Shown: in pieces, positions 1 to 11,700 of the stretch | How the letters are laid out: each line of letters begins with the position of its first letter | Numbering within the stretch: the first letter of the stretch is position 1 | DNA from: Sacculina carcini | Lineage: Eukaryota; Arthropoda; Thecostraca; Sacculinidae | Assembly: GCA_916048095.2 (NCBI GenBank) | Contig: OU696597.1 | Span: 3,431,550 to 3,495,549, forward strand | Direction of reading: 5' to 3' | Length of the DNA stretch: 64,000 bases | Notes under the pieces: generated by a model | Databases searched by the model: none | The model's input: the letters and a program-made list of their open reading frames with translations, nothing else | What the model was told of the DNA's origin: nothing | Program-made: the position numbers and the translations under genes

Positions 1-916
1 AGTCATCATACATATAGGAAATTGTACTAAGTGTAAGTGCAAATTTGTCGGTGAATTCAAAATTTGCAATTCCATTTATATGCCAAATTCGCCCACATTT
101 CACTGCAATCAAAGAATATTCTAGTTGAAAATGTGGAAAAATTCCGAACATTTCATTCAACACATGACACATTGTGTGTATGCGCGTGTGTGTCATGCGG
201 TGCGCATGTCTGTGTGTGAGTGGCCGCATGATGTTTGTATGCGCGTGGGTCAGGGTGCATGTGTATGTGTGCGTCCTGGCAGCGAGCGGGCTGAATATTT
301 GCGTGTGTTTGTATGTCTGTATGTGAGAAGTTAGCTGGTACTTGATATTTGATGGATATTGCTCTCGCGTTTGTTGACGCTGCACTTCTGCAGCGTAGTG
401 CGCCGTAACAATGGCAGCGGCACATATATAAATATTCAAATGCATATTTATCACGGGGCCTGTGGGCGCTGGCGTTGTTCGCTGGCGTTGTCCGTTATCG
501 GTGTTCTGTAGGCACACACGCACGCACATACATGTACGTTGAGCTTTATTATTATTGATGTGTTGTGAGTAGACATTCGACCTGAAAAACTGACGGTTTT
601 AAAAAAAATAACGTTTTTTTTCCAAAAAATCCTTGACCAAAAACACGTTTTTTTGTATTTTTTGAAGAGTCATGCAAATAATTCAAATTATGGAAATTAT
701 GTATTTGGGATGTTTAATGAATTATTTTTTATCAACACATGAGTTGTCCATGCTATTAGTGAACCTATCAAATTGATTTATCATTAAATATGCACAATAA
801 ATGGTTATAATGTGTCTGAAAGCCCTAATATCATTGTTTGCACGGTACTCTGCGGCACTGCTATGTACAATACAGTTTTGCATTCAATTATTGAGTTTAT
901 CATTGTGTAAGAAAGC

Positions 917-1166
917 AGGGTTTGAGAACCGTTTTTATGCTGAAATCTGAAACTGTTTAAAAAACAACACCAGGTGGCATATTATATATGTTTTACAATT
1001 AAATATTTTTGAAACGATTACGATTGCTTAAATTAAATTGGTTTATTAAATTGGGTTTTATTTGTAAAATACAAAGTTGTGTTTGTGTGTGTGGGGGGAG
1101 GGGGTCGCCAGGAATTTACCGGCGAGCCAAGGGGGCGCCAGCCTGCAAAAGTTTGGAAACCACTGA
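917..1166. mobile_element. hAT-like non-autonomous element
   Basis: The left end starts CAGGGTTTGAGAACC and the right end, read on the minus strand, starts CAGTGGTTTCCAAAC; both are hAT-type termini. The inside is AT-rich with no coding. Copies lie at 15273-15522 and, split, at 24119-24166 plus 24953-25108. Inverted copies of the right part lie in the B units at 8292-8515, 10996-11220 and 13652-13876. Those share the outside flank 'gtgtatat', so they are inverted segmental copies rather than separate insertions. No clean 8-bp target duplication was found. Confidence 0.5.
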
Positions 1167-1383
1167 TATACACTAATAATAATAGTAATCTAATAGCAAT
1201 AATGTTAATACTTCTGCAATAATGTTAATAATAATAATAAAAAGGCCTGGAATAATAAAAAATCAATTATATTATTATTATACAAGTTTTTTATTATTCC
1301 AGGTCTTTTTATTAGCCAACACACAATGAATACATGAACACGGTACAACAGTACATTGAACAAAACACGGTGAATTCTACACT

Positions 1384-1640
1384 CCACGTTAATGGGATAA
1401 TTCTATAATCCAACAGCCCCTGTCCACCCAGCAGTAAATGATACCAGATATCAGTCATGTGTTGTATCATGCATTCTGGGGAGGTGGCCCTCTCTAATAC
1501 GTCTTCCGTTCTTGTGGCGTCATAGCGTGGAGAGGGTCGGTTCTGCGGTGACAGCGAGCTGCACGGGACACACCTGTGTGTGTTCATAAGCTTCGACTTC
1601 TTCCCGTGTAGCAGCTGTCACTTGAGACCATTAACCTTTT
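1384..1640 (+). repeat. SINE-like dispersed repeat R1 (copy 1)
   Basis: A ~250-bp block running from 'gttaatgggataattc' through 'cacccagcagtaaatgatacc' to 'cagctgtcacttgagacc'. It recurs at 15740-15996 and 25314-25570 (same strand) and at 34912-35140 and 42500-42723 (opposite strand). The 42723 copy has a tRNA-like head on its minus strand joined to the same 'gtaaatg.tacc' body, so the family is probably a tRNA-derived SINE. Short open frames through it are not shared in a protein-like way among copies. Confidence 0.5.
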
Positions 1641-1894
1641 AAATGAGACAACTAGTATGAGGGAGAAAAAGTATAAATTTGATTAAAATTGTATGGATGT
1701 ATAAAGGTTGAGGTAGCCTTGGACCCAGGTGGCTGGCATTGTTGTATGTGTGTCTGTAGAGCCAACCCACACTGCGTGCGTGCAAATGCCCGGGGGTTGA
1801 TATAAAAGACGGTGTTGACTAGGCAGTGGGGATAAGATCATTATAGAATTGGAACAGAGACATTCGAGATGTGACCATATGAGCGTAGTAGGGG

Positions 1895-2480
1895 AGGATG
1901 GAATTAGGACGTTGATAGTCGGATTGTACAGATAGGAGCTGTTTGGCTGTTAATGTCTGACTAGGACTTTTTGCGACACAAGTATAGCGGCTTGTAAGCA
2001 TTGGTATCAAAATAAGATTTCATTTGGATCAAATCAAATTTAATTTGGATCAAGTCAGATCGCAAATGGTATAGTTGTTCTCATACTATCTACATCTTTA
2101 TGGGCGCTTATGCTACATGAGACGACTTCAGGGTGGTAATAATACCTGCACTCTTCCCACGTCACCGTATTTGTCTGTAATTAATAATAATAATTACTGT
2201 TATAATTATAATATGGCACGAAGGAGGTGAAAAACAAGATAGAGAAAGGAGGACTGATTTCAGTCGACTCCACAGCGGTGACATACCAAGACTTGTGGTT
2301 TGATTGTATGGCCGCTTGTCTGGCCTGACGTTTGGTCCGACGTCTGGCCGCCATTCTCGCCTCCAATCTGATCCTCCTGGCCTAAAAACAGATGTTTTTT
2401 CCACAAAAAAGTTACAAGTTTTTGCCAAAAACATCGACCAATAAACATATTCCTTGTGTGTCACACACACACACACATAC
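1895..2480. repeat. Dispersed repeat R2/R3 (copy 1)
   Basis: The block starts 'aggacgttgatagtcgg', passes 'gacttcagggtggtaa' and ends at 'acatcgaccaataaaca' followed by (CA)n. Related copies are at 16251-16850, 20836-21200 (second half only), 22862-23590 and 25828-26500, with a short inverted piece at 34337-34425. The shared (CA)n at the 3' end is compatible with a retroposon tail, but no coding region or target duplication was found. Confidence 0.6.
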
Positions 2481-2926
2481 ACTGACACACCATATTGATA
2501 CAATCGGTCATTTGACGCATTCTAGCCAGTTGTGTTATCTTGTTCTGTTTGTAGAAATGTTATTTGGTTACAGTGACAATAACAATATGTTAATACCAAA
2601 CTTGTTTGAAATGTATCAACCGTTTTCTGCTGAAATGTTTTCCCATGAAAAGATTTATCTTAGTATTTCCCTATTTAATCCATCATCTTATATGTAAATA
2701 TTAAATATTTGTATTCTCATATATTCATATGCTGCTGGTGAATATAAATCCACTATCCAGATCAGTGACAGTGCCAGTTTTTTGCCGGTGGGGGGCTGAG
2801 GGGGAACCAAGAATGTTCATGATCAGGAGTTGGAGGGGGAGTTAAGGGGGTTGGCATATTTTTCGTATACTTCAGCCCTGCAAGCCCCTCTTCTTGGCGC
2901 CACCACTGACTGATAGACCAGATTCA

Positions 2927-4027
2927 TCATATTTTATTGGCGCCGTATAAGAGCGACATTGTCTCACCGTAGCCAACGAGCGTGTGTCGGCATCTGGGGT
3001 AATTGAGACATGGCGCCACATGTTTCCAGCACTGACTGTCCCACATCTCGACGCGATTCACGCTGTCTATATTTGCCTGGCCCTCGTTTCGTCCCAGACC
3101 GCCTACCAGGTATAATTTACCACCGGTCACAATTAGTCGTCCGTGAGAGCAAGATCTCCGCAGAGCTGGATCATCACTCCATCTGTAATGCAATTCCAAT
3201 TGATGGTAAAAATCATCGTAAGACACTGATTGCAAACTGTCTAAATGTCTGTTTGTACCCTATCTCCTCCTAAACCACTGGACAGATTTTGATGAAACTT
3301 GATCCCAAGGGTAAAATGGATGCAAGAAGGTCATATGATAGATTTAGTTTACCTCTTATTGCTATGTGTATCTTCTGGTCACAAATTATTTCATCATTTC
3401 GCTTCTTCTTTACCCGCTTATGTAACATGTCCATAATGTGTAGTTGGTTTAGGATATCAAGGCCGAATTGGGGGTATGCAGCTTTGGATCTGGTTTGTGG
3501 CCAGAAGAAGCTGCACGTCTACTTAATTTGTACTTCGGTCTTTTAATTTGAAAAAATACATGTTCCGAAACGTCAGAGGTATAGAGTAAGCTATTAGAAT
3601 GTTTAAATATTTCGAAGGCAGTTTTATGGAAAATGTAAGGTACATCAGCCAAAGTATATTGGCTTGAAAATTTAAGTTCACTCGATCTTGTTTCCAAATT
3701 TCGCTAATAGCTGCCACTCCAAAATATAATGATTGAAACGAATGGCAGCAATTGAGACATCAAAGTCAATCATACAGAGAGAGAGAGAGCGTACGTTTTT
3801 CTCAGCGGATCGTAGAGGAAGACCGTGGTAGATATGGGACACTTGCTCTGATTGTTGAATCCGCCCACCACTCATATTCTGTGCTGGAAAACCGCACACG
3901 TTAGGCCTGTACGAGGGCACGCAAGCTCGGACATTTCTGTCCAGCTGTCCCGGCGCGGGCAGTACACTTGCACCAGACTCATAGAGTAGCCACAGTCATC
4001 CTGTCCTCCCAGAATATACAAGACTCC
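2927..4027 (-). pseudogene. Kelch-repeat exons, duplicated 3' fragment (A1)
   Basis: Two minus-strand kelch exons are the A1 copies of the gene at 17324-20204. The upstream exon begins at 4027 after the acceptor TTTACAG and reads YILGGQDDCGYSMS, then a W-containing strand and CPRTGLTCAVF. Kelch double-glycine blades are clear: ILGG, VVGG and LVGG. The downstream exon (~3220-2927) reads GGKLYLVGGLGRNEGQ. An in-frame TGA sits just before VVGGFNN near 3870, also present in A2. The (GA)n tract near 3778 is 2 nt longer than in A2. The 5' exons (IQ and first blades) are absent because the duplication ends at 4077. This is therefore a truncated, probably dead copy, though it keeps the frame that A2 loses to a 5-nt deletion. 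Confidence 0.8.
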
Positions 4028-4077
4028 CTGTAAATCAGCCGACAACATCATGTATATATCATATAGACTCTTCATAT

Positions 4078-4496
4078 AGACAAACCAGGATCAAAATTAA
4101 ACCAAATTGGCATTGCGGGTAAACAGTCCAACAGCTTTCATATGATGCTTATGAAGATGATAATTGATGTTTAAGGGGTGCACCGGCCTGCAGACCATAT
4201 GGTATCCCATCTATCATATCGTTGACTAGGATACCGTTTGAATAGCAAGGATAACTTCAATAATCCCGCTTATGGCAGCAGTTGAATTATTCACAGTTCT
4301 CATGTGTGAGAGCACACATGTCGACTCGATATCCATAAATATATATTAGCTCTGTGATAGGGCCTAACAGAATTGATTTTACTAGAGTTGAATGTAGCAA
4401 AATGCAAGCGTCAAGTATCCACGTGTCTACTCATACCATTCTCAGAGCAATCCTACAAAGGCCCATTATACACTATCCATTATGCACGATTGTTCG
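4078..4496. other. No recognised feature
   Basis: Unique sequence after the A1 breakpoint. I see no coding, terminal repeat or RNA motif in it. Confidence 0.5.
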
Positions 4497-4545
4497 CAAT
4501 TGTGTGTGTGTGAGAGTTTATGTGTGTGTGTGTGTGTGTGTGAGT
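4497..4545. repeat. GT microsatellite
   Basis: Runs of TGTGTG, longest near 4520-4541. Part of a wider GT-rich tract reaching 4655. Confidence 0.9.
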
Positions 4546-4666
4546 TGGTGCTGTCGTGGTGTGCTGACGTGTTTTCGTGTGCTCCGTCTGACTATTCAGT
4601 GTTTCCGGTGGTGCGCATACGCCGTGTGTGTGTGCGTGTTTGTATGCGCTTCTGTCGCTAACTGCC

Positions 4667-5208
4667 ATGGTTTGTTACAAGTGTGATGGCGGCTCTGCGG
4701 ATGCCAAATTGGTTAAATGGTCTGTGCAGTCGGTTTGCGCATAAGAAATGTATTGGCATGGGCGGACTGAAGACTGAGAACATCGGCCAAGTGAGGTATT
4801 TATGTGATCATTGCTTTGATGAGGTGACTTCACTCAAAAGGCTCATTGGCTCATCGCCGAATTAAAAACTGGTCTTCAAGATTTTACTGCAAAGGCAGAC
4901 GAGATGATGACGGCAGTCAATAAAAAATAATGAGCTTTGAATTGATTGAAGCTAAGGTGAACGAAGTCGCTACGGATCTTGTTACTGCTGCTGAAGTGTT
5001 CACTGTAGAGGAGCATGCGTCCTCTCCATCGTGGACTCAGGTGGTAAACAGGAAAAAGAAGAAAACACGGCCCGTGAGATCGAAAAGTGATGATGTGCCG
5101 ACTGTCACAAACGAGCATAATAAGTCAGCTCACGCCGAAATGACGGGGCAGCAAAATGTTCGGCAAACAAATGATCGGCAACCGATCAGAAAGAAAAAAA
5201 AATGCTGA
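4667..5208 (+). pseudogene. LINE ORF1-like fragment with PHD-type zinc finger
   Basis: Reading starts MVCYKCDGG at 4667. After a frameshift near 4715 it continues LCSRFAHKKCIGMGGL and YLCDHCFDE. The C-x2-C, C, H-x2-C, C-x2-C spacing fits the PHD-like finger found at the N-terminus of ORF1 in CR1-type LINEs. Further frameshifts follow: LKTGLQDFTAKADEMM is a likely coiled coil, and FELIEAKVNEVATDL leads to a basic tail (SWTQVVNRKKKKTR) typical of nucleic-acid-binding ORF1 proteins. At least two frameshifts and a stop near 4927 break it. No matching ORF2 follows on this strand; the nearby LINE at 5926-7880 is on the other strand. A host PHD protein is possible but less likely given the basic low-complexity tail. 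Confidence 0.6.
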
Positions 5209-5279
5209 CGGGAATGTCTAAATCGTCTAAGCTGCCAACGGTATCACGTTTATACCGGGCAAACGTGTTCGTCACTCGT

Positions 5280-5366
5280 GAAATTCATATTGAATTCATA
5301 AAAAATATGAAATTCATATTGAATTCATAAAAAATATGAAATTCATATTGAATTCATAAAAAATAT
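5280..5366. repeat. 29-bp tandem repeat, three units
   Basis: Three exact copies of a 29-bp unit beginning 'gaaattcatattgaattc', each ending in an A-rich run 'ataaaaaatat'. Confidence 0.95.
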
Positions 5367-5369
5367 GAA

Positions 5370-5925
5370 AAATTAAGAATGAAATAGGGTACACTCATAA
5401 AAATATTAATCAATTGAAAATTCCAATTTTAATCATTTTTATTTCGACAAAATATTTCCCCTCAGTCCGCCTTAGTCATTTTTACACCCGCACGTCGTAC
5501 TGAATAATTCAGAACTCGAACACGATCCGTTCTGGATCTTGAAGTCAAATCCACTGGTTTTGTGTATGGATTAATTCTACAGTGGAAATTGAACGTTCTA
5601 TTGTCTATAGTTGCGTAATTATTTGAAAAAAAAAGTTTTTTAAATGAACCATTTGAAAAAATGAACTAAAATATGGAAACACTTCTTTTTAAACCCGCCC
5701 GTCGTGCGGAACAATTCATACAATAAAATTCATATTATATCCATAACATTTAATGAATACAAATTGAAAAGCAGAAAATTTAACCTATAAATATCTTAAC
5801 CAATAGAAGAGTCTAAATGTGAATATATTTGTTTTTATTTTGACAAATATTATCCATCAACCCACCTAATATATAAATCTGCCCGTCGTGTGGTATAATT
5901 CAGAACACAAACACGAAACAAACAA
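5370..5925. repeat. Degenerate ~200-bp tandem repeat
   Basis: AT-rich stretch with three diverged copies of a block whose landmark is 'cccg.cgtcgt..gga.aattca', at about 5489, 5696 and 5879. Each is preceded by a 'ttttgacaaatatt'-like string (5445, 5848). No coding seen. Confidence 0.5.
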
Positions 5926-7880
5926 TGAAAGATGATGAAATCTTTTCATTAGAATGTTTCCAAACTATATTTATTACTTGGTTTTTAAGTAAGATTACAT
6001 GGTCTAGAGCAGTGATAGTCAACCTGGGTGCATGGTGCACCCCAGGGTGCATGATTTTTTTCAAAGGGTACATGGAAATAATGGGGTACATGGAAATAAT
6101 GGGGTACATGGAGGGGTACATGACAAGGTGTGAGTGAATTGTAAATGTACGTGTGCACGGCTGAGCGTGTCCTTGAGCACGTTACTTGCACTCAGCACTC
6201 ACAGCATTGAGCACTCACATTATTTGTACATTTAAAAATAGAAATACAAAAGGTATACACATATAATTATATTGTTTTATTATACAGTTACCATCTATAT
6301 AATTGTTTAGGACCAAGTAGCTATTTTTTATATTTAAAATAGAGGCCTAATACTTTTATTTATATATTTTCGGTCTTAAAAATAAAAAACAATGTTATTT
6401 TTATTTTATTTTTTTTTGTCGACGGCGCTAGGGTACATGAATTTTTCAAGAGCTCCCGGAAGGGTGCATGATCTTAGAAAAGGTTGAAGAACACTGGTCT
6501 AGAGTATCGAAGGCTTAGGATATGTACAGAAATACTCCCATTACATGCGTACTATTGTCCAAATTTTTATATACTTCGGAGACATAGTTTAGAATAGCTG
6601 TTTCTGTGGAGTATTTTGGTCTAAATCTATATTGATTTTTGTATATTAAGTTATTTGTCTCAACGTAATTGACCAACCTTTTAGCTAGCACTTTTTCAAT
6701 AATTTAGCTGCACGACGGTAACAGTGCTATAGGACGATAATTATTTATGTGAGATATATCCCCTGACTTATATATTGGAATCACTTTAGCCTGATTCAAG
6801 CTATCCGGGAAGACACCGGTGGATATGCTCAGATTCACTATGTGTGTCAGAGGCTGACTTATGTATGGTCGTACCTCCCGTAGGATTTTTGGCGGAATAT
6901 CATCAAATCCCGATGACTCTTTATTGAAGTCGGTCAGATATCCATAAATTTCATTGGGTTCAGTGGGATGTAAAAACATTGATGTTTCCGTGGAGTAGTT
7001 TAAATATCGAGTAAAGTCATAGTTCTTGGTGTCGATATCAGCTGTATTCCCCATTCTCAGAGAATAGTTGTTCAGTTTGTTGGTGATTTCCACATCAGAA
7101 CCGCGTCCGGTCGACAGGTCAGGTTTCACTGCGGAACTTCTTCCTAGCATTGTGTTGATTAATTTCCAGTGATTTTTTGGATTCCCTTGAGCTTCTTCTA
7201 ATATTTTTTTTAAGAAGCTGCTTTTTGCAGCTCTCAACGTTTCAGTTAGAGTAATTCTGTACTTCTTGTAAATACCTCTATGAGTGAGAGGCCATTTACG
7301 TGAAAATTTTTCTAGCTTATGTTTCGTACGAATGCATTTAACCAGATTGGTCGTTAGGTACGGACTCAGTCGATCTTTTTCTCGGATTGTCACGGTTTTG
7401 ATAGGGAATTGTTTTTCAAACTGAGTGTGAATAGCTCATGAAAAATCCCATACGCCTTATCTGGACACTCGCAACTCAATACCGCTGACCAGTCCAATTG
7501 CCCGGTATCTCTCCTAAAATTATCCATTGTTTTTTTGTGAAATTATCGTCGTTGAGTTTTGTACCGGCTAGAAGCATTCGATTTGATTATATTAAACTCC
7601 GAAACTAATGTAATGTGATCGGAAATGTCGCTGTAAATGATGTAATTGGCTGTATTGTTGTGAAAATTCGTTGCCTAAATGTGATCGATCAAAGTGGCTG
7701 AAGTGTCAGTGACTCTAGTGGGTTTAGTTGTGAGTGGGTGCAACGATAGTGAGAACATGCGGTTTCTGAATTCATCGACGTAATTATCCTGACTCAGCAG
7801 GTCTATATTGAAATCACCGAAGACAAAAACACCTGCATATTTATCCTCGTGTGTAATTAACAGTAAGATTTCTCAATTTG
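5926..7880 (-). mobile_element. Non-LTR retrotransposon (LINE) fragment split by a hAT-type element
   Basis: On the minus strand a decayed endonuclease tail (FNIDLLSQDNYVDEFRN, then a SDISDH-type motif, 7850-7600) leads to an open frame at 7393-6704. That frame covers the endonuclease-RT linker and the start of the RT domain (GFDDIPPKIL, KVIPIYKSGD, NNYRPIALL). After a frameshift the RT continues through LVNYVETNNLIYKNQY and a damaged motif A (VFLYIS-stop-AFDTL) and is then cut at 6504. The next codons (DHVILLKNQ) appear on the far side of the 487-bp insertion, below 6001. The N-terminal endonuclease and the catalytic FADD region are missing, so the copy is dead. It belongs to the Jockey/CR1 group by motif pattern; the exact clade was not determined. 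Confidence 0.85.
6010..6496. mobile_element. hAT-type MITE with 8-bp TSD
   Basis: 487 bp bounded by imperfect inverted ends CAGTGATAGTCAACC (left) and CAGTGTTCTTCAACC (right, reverse strand). It is flanked by a perfect 8-bp target duplication GTCTAGAG at 6002-6009 and 6497-6504. hAT elements make 8-bp duplications and use CAGTG/CAGGG ends. The inside is non-coding, with 'gggtacatg' repeats near the left end. It interrupts the RT motif A of the host LINE. Confidence 0.92.
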
Positions 7881-7939
7881 TCAAGGAATAATATGTGTGT
7901 ATGTATATGTATCATGTGTGTATGTGTGTGTTTCCGCAG

Positions 7940-8098
7940 GTCAAGACAGGCGGTGAAAAACAATGGCCGGACAAGGGGTGGGACATCTGCGTCATCGTCG
8001 GCGGTGTGACAATCGTGGCCGCACTATGGTACTACTTGCCGAAGTTGTGGGAGTGCCTGCAGTGCTGGAAAAAGAGAAGGGTATTTGAACACAAATGA
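7940..8098 (+). CDS. Putative terminal exon with one membrane span
   Basis: A GT-rich intron ends TGTGTTTCCGCAG at 7939. The exon reads VKTGGEKQWPDKGWD, then a hydrophobic span (ICVIVGGVTIVAALWYYL), then a basic tail (WKKRRVFEHK) and stop. It looks like the last exon of a single-pass or C-terminally anchored membrane protein with a short basic cytoplasmic tail. No upstream exon was found in the window. The same exon, with changes, recurs in B1 and B2, where the acceptor AG is lost. A different membrane exon at 41826 uses the same intron end. I do not recognise the family. Confidence 0.4.
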   Translation, partial: VKTGGEKQWPDKGWDICVIVGGVTIVAALWYYLPKLWECLQCWKKRRVFEHK

Positions 8099-8649
8099 CT
8101 ACATCAAAGAAATAATCATCCTTAAAACCGGTCTAAAAACGGATTAATAATGAAAACTAACTTGGTACTGGTAACTTGGTAACTTCAATCACAACGAACG
8201 AAACTTTTATTGCCGAAACCGTGCTTCCATCAACGCACGCTTCCAAATTAGCAATGCTCAACTTGAGTGCCAATAAGAGTGTATATCAGTGGCTTCCAAA
8301 CTTTTGCAGGCTGGCGCCCCCTTGGATCGCCTGTAAATTACTGGCGACCCCCCACACAAACACAACTTTGTTTTTTACAAATATAACCCAATTTAATAAA
8401 CCAATTTAATTTAAGCAATCGCAATCGTTTCAACAATATTGAATTGTAAAAAATAAAAAATAGATATGCCACCTGTTGTTTTTTAAAACAGTTTCAGATC
8501 TTAGCATAACTAGCCAGTCCACACCTCAATGTTCTTGCATATAGAGTCGAATTAGGGTCAACATTTAATTTAGGAGACTCACATTATCGGAAATTTATCA
8601 TCAATCCAGTGATGGTGATCTTAAGCCATCTCCGCCCGTGCTGCTGATG

Positions 8650-8800
8650 GTACACACACACACACATTCATACACAAACACACACACATACAAACCCGCA
8701 CACAATACACATACAAACACACAGACATACAACTACACACATACTAACACACACAAAACACAAATAAACACACAATCACAAACACACACACACGCATCAC
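8650..8800. repeat. (CA)n-rich microsatellite (B0)
   Basis: Interrupted CACACA tract. Equivalents in B1 and B2 lie at 11368-11528 and 14024-14184, with a longer pure run in those copies. Confidence 0.9.
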
Positions 8801-9044
8801 ACGGTCGTCTCATTACGGCGTGACCTTGAGAGGTCACACACATGCGGACATGCGCAGCCCCCACACACACACATACACACGCGCATACACACACACTTTA
8901 GAATAATCTCAAAGTTCTGCAATTTTGTAACTAGTATTGAAAATCGCATGTTCGCGAATACTATATGTCATACATACATATAGGATACATATAGGAATAT
9001 ATCATACATACATACATATATATACACATATATACACATATACA

Positions 9045-11399
9045 CATATATCATACATATAGGAAATTGTACTAAGTGTAAGTGCAAATTTGTCGGTGAA
9101 TTCAAAATTTGCAATTCCATTTATATGCCAAATTCGCCCACATTTCACTGCAATCAAAGAAAATTCTAGTTGAAAATGTGGAAAAATTCCGAACATTTCA
9201 TTCAACACATGACACATTGTGTGTATGCGCGTGTGTGTCATGCGGTGCGCATGTCTGTGTGTGAGTGGCCGCATGATGTTTGTATGCGCGTGGGTCAGGG
9301 TGCATGTGTATGTGTGCGTCCTGGCTGCGAGCGGGTTGGATATTTGCGTGTGTTTGTATGTCTGTATGTGAGAAGTTAGCAGGTACTTGGTATCTGCAGA
9401 AGCCCTCTCGTGCGTTTGCGGTTGCTGTGCACATACGACGTGATGTGCATTCACGACGATAGCGGGGCTCTAGTACCATTTGATCCAACATACCATCTGG
9501 TCCAATAGTCGGTGTGCATCTCATCGCAACTTAACACAGTGGCGTACCTGATGACTGAAAATTCCGCGACTAACCATTTGGTCCAATTTCCCATCAGCTG
9601 TATGAACTTCAGTGGTTTTCAAACAAATTAACGTGTACACTTACAATTCAAAGCCTGGATATCGTATATCTTTAGGGACTAGTTGCATTATACGATATGT
9701 TTTCTTTAGCAGAGATTTATTACATAAATGATAGTTTTGATAGTGTTATCCGTCTGCCGAAATAATGAATTACTACCAATTTTGCTATATTACCCACATA
9801 TGCGCAGCACAATTCACACAATAGCCGATAGGTTCAAAAGGTAAATAAACAGGCTTGACAAATCTGTTTGAGAATGGCGGCAGTTTCGAGCAGTTGTAGC
9901 TGCTCGTAGCTGCTTGTATGTGATGCAACAAATATTGCCGTCAACCATTTGCCAAAGTAGGCTGGCTTCACTACGAAGACTCCCAAATTTGTGAAGGCAA
10001 CTTGACGTGAGTGTCCTAGGGGCCAATTTCGAAACGAAATGGCAGCTAGGATTTAGTGTTGATTGTGTTGACATGGTGACTTGTCTTGAACAGGTAAAGG
10101 TGAGTATATTTCGGTAAGTAAGTTGAGTTAAGCTAAGTCGGTAAGTTTTGCATCTCTTCAGGTCAGTTGATATCAGGGGTTCTTAGCGTTTAATTGGTTC
10201 CTTACCTCAAATGTATTGTTGAATCTGGTCCTATACGTCTTTACTTGACTATTCAAATAATTATCACTGATGCTATTGCCAGCGCCAGCGCATTAGTAAC
10301 CTATTTGAAGTTTAATGATACAATGCATGATGAGTAAACATGTCCTGCACTCGTGACGCGACTGGCACAAAGTTCACTATTGAACATGGATAATTACATG
10401 TTGTGTATCTCTGTTGAAAATCAGGAGTTTTAGAAGAAAAAAATTACCGAACAAATTAAATCGACGACTTTCACATGTATCTGTTTTGCTGTATACTCAT
10501 GTCTTTTTCATTACCAAGAGTGCATCAATTCCAAAATAATGTATATGCCACAGTGTATTATTGCTTATTGCTTGTTTATCATTTGAACATGAACATGAAT
10601 GTATGTGTATGTGTGTGTGTATATGTATCATGTGTGTATGTGTGTGTTTCCGCATGTCAAGACAGGCGATGAAAAACAATGGCCGGACAAGGGGTGGGAC
10701 ATCTGCGTCATCGTCAGCGGTGTGTCAATCGCGGCCGTACTATTGTTCTTTTGGGAAAAGTTGTGGGAGTGGCTGCAGTTCTGCAAAAAAGAAGGGTATT
10801 TGAACACAAATGACTACATCAAAGAAATAATCATCCTTAAAACCGGTCTAAAAACGGATTAATAATGAAAACTAACTTGGTACTGGTAACTTCGTAACTT
10901 CGATCACAACGAACGAAACATTTATTGCTCAAACCGTGCTTCCATCAACGCACGCTTCCAAATTAGCAATGCTCAACTCGAGTGCCAATAAGAGTGTATA
11001 TCAGTGGTTTCCAAACTTTTGCAGACTGGCGCCCCCTTGGATCGCCGGTAAATTACTGACGGCCCCCCCACACCAACACAATCTGGTATTTTACAAATAT
11101 AACACAATTTAATATACCAATTAAAATTAAGCAATCGCAATCGTTTCAACAATATTGAATTGTAAAAAATAAAAAATAAATATGCCACCTGTTGTTTTTT
11201 AAAACAGTTTCAGATCTTAGCATAACTAGCCAGTCCACACCTCAATGTTCTTGCATATAGAGTCGAATTAGGGTCAACATTTAATTTAGGAGACTCACAT
11301 TATCGGAGATTTTTCATCAATCCAGTGTTGGTGATCTTAAGTTTTCTCCGCCCGTGCTGCTGATGGTACACACACACACATTCATACACAAACACACAA

Positions 11400-11436
<37 letters not shown>

Positions 11437-11700
11437 CACACAATACACATACAAACGCACAGACATACAACTACACACATACTAACTCACACAAAACACA
11501 AATGAACACACAATCACAAACACACACGGTCGTCTCATTACGGCGTGACCTTGAGAGGTCACACACATGCGGACATGCGCAGCCCACACACACACATACA
11601 CACGCGCATACACACACACTTTAGAATAATCTCAAAGTTCTGCAATTTTGTAACTAGTATTGAAAAATCGCATGTTCGCGATTACTATATGTCAGAATAA
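9045..11700. repeat. Tandem unit B1 (2656 bp)
   Basis: The whole 2656-bp unit is repeated at once as B2 (11701-14356). I saw only isolated differences, for example 'tctgcag' versus 'tctggag' near 9395/12051. No confident gene apart from the exon-like segment at 10656. A 'caggggttcttag' block near 10177-10340 is also found, diverged, at 35645-35830. Confidence 0.95.
10656..10862 (+). pseudogene. Membrane-span exon, acceptor lost (B1)
   Basis: Homologous to the exon at 7940 (VKTGDEKQWPDKGWD followed by a hydrophobic span), but the intron end reads TTTCCGCAT instead of TTTCCGCAG, removing the AG acceptor. The tail is longer because of a 1-nt change, extending to ...ILKTGLKTD. An ATG-initiated frame from within the GT tract is fortuitous. 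Probably not spliced as in B0. Confidence 0.5.

Larger units (their letters stand above)
1..4077. repeat. Segmental duplication copy A1
   Basis: This block is repeated almost base for base at 14357-18440, offset 14357 falling to 14356 after a one-T indel near 620. Its first ~340 bases are also the first ~340 bases of the 2656-bp B units at 9045 and 11701. It carries a hAT-like element, a SINE-like copy, the R2/R3 repeat and the 3' exons of a kelch gene. Similarity stops abruptly after base ~4077: A1 continues 'atatagacaaacc' while A2 continues into kelch intron and exon sequence. The window begins exactly at a repeat boundary, which may be a contig edge. Confidence 0.9.
7880..9044. repeat. 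Diverged partial B unit (B0)
   Basis: Corresponds to the last ~1.1 kb of the B1/B2 units (10590-11700) with visible substitutions and microsatellite length changes. It contains the exon at 7940-8098, the inverted hAT-like segment and (CA)n tracts. Confidence 0.8.

Noticed and set aside
125-425. Cys/Val- and His/Thr-rich open frames across GT/CA tracts, repeated at 9170, 11826 and 14482
   Set aside because: They arise from GT-repeat periodicity on both strands at once and change length with the repeats. No domain, and codon content is that of simple sequence.
1312-1587. Protein-coding exon in the R1 repeat (..TSPECMIQHMTDIWYHLL..)
   Set aside because: Present in five dispersed copies with indels. 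One copy has a tRNA-like head, and frames are not conserved among copies.
2764-2915. MITE with ends CAGTGACAGTGCC and CAGTGGTGGCGCC
   Set aside because: The ends pair poorly and no 8-bp target duplication could be found; left as part of A1.
9814-10074. 86-residue minus-strand ORF, identical in B1 and B2
   Set aside because: Identity reflects the recent duplication. No motif, no relatives in B0, and no splice or start context.
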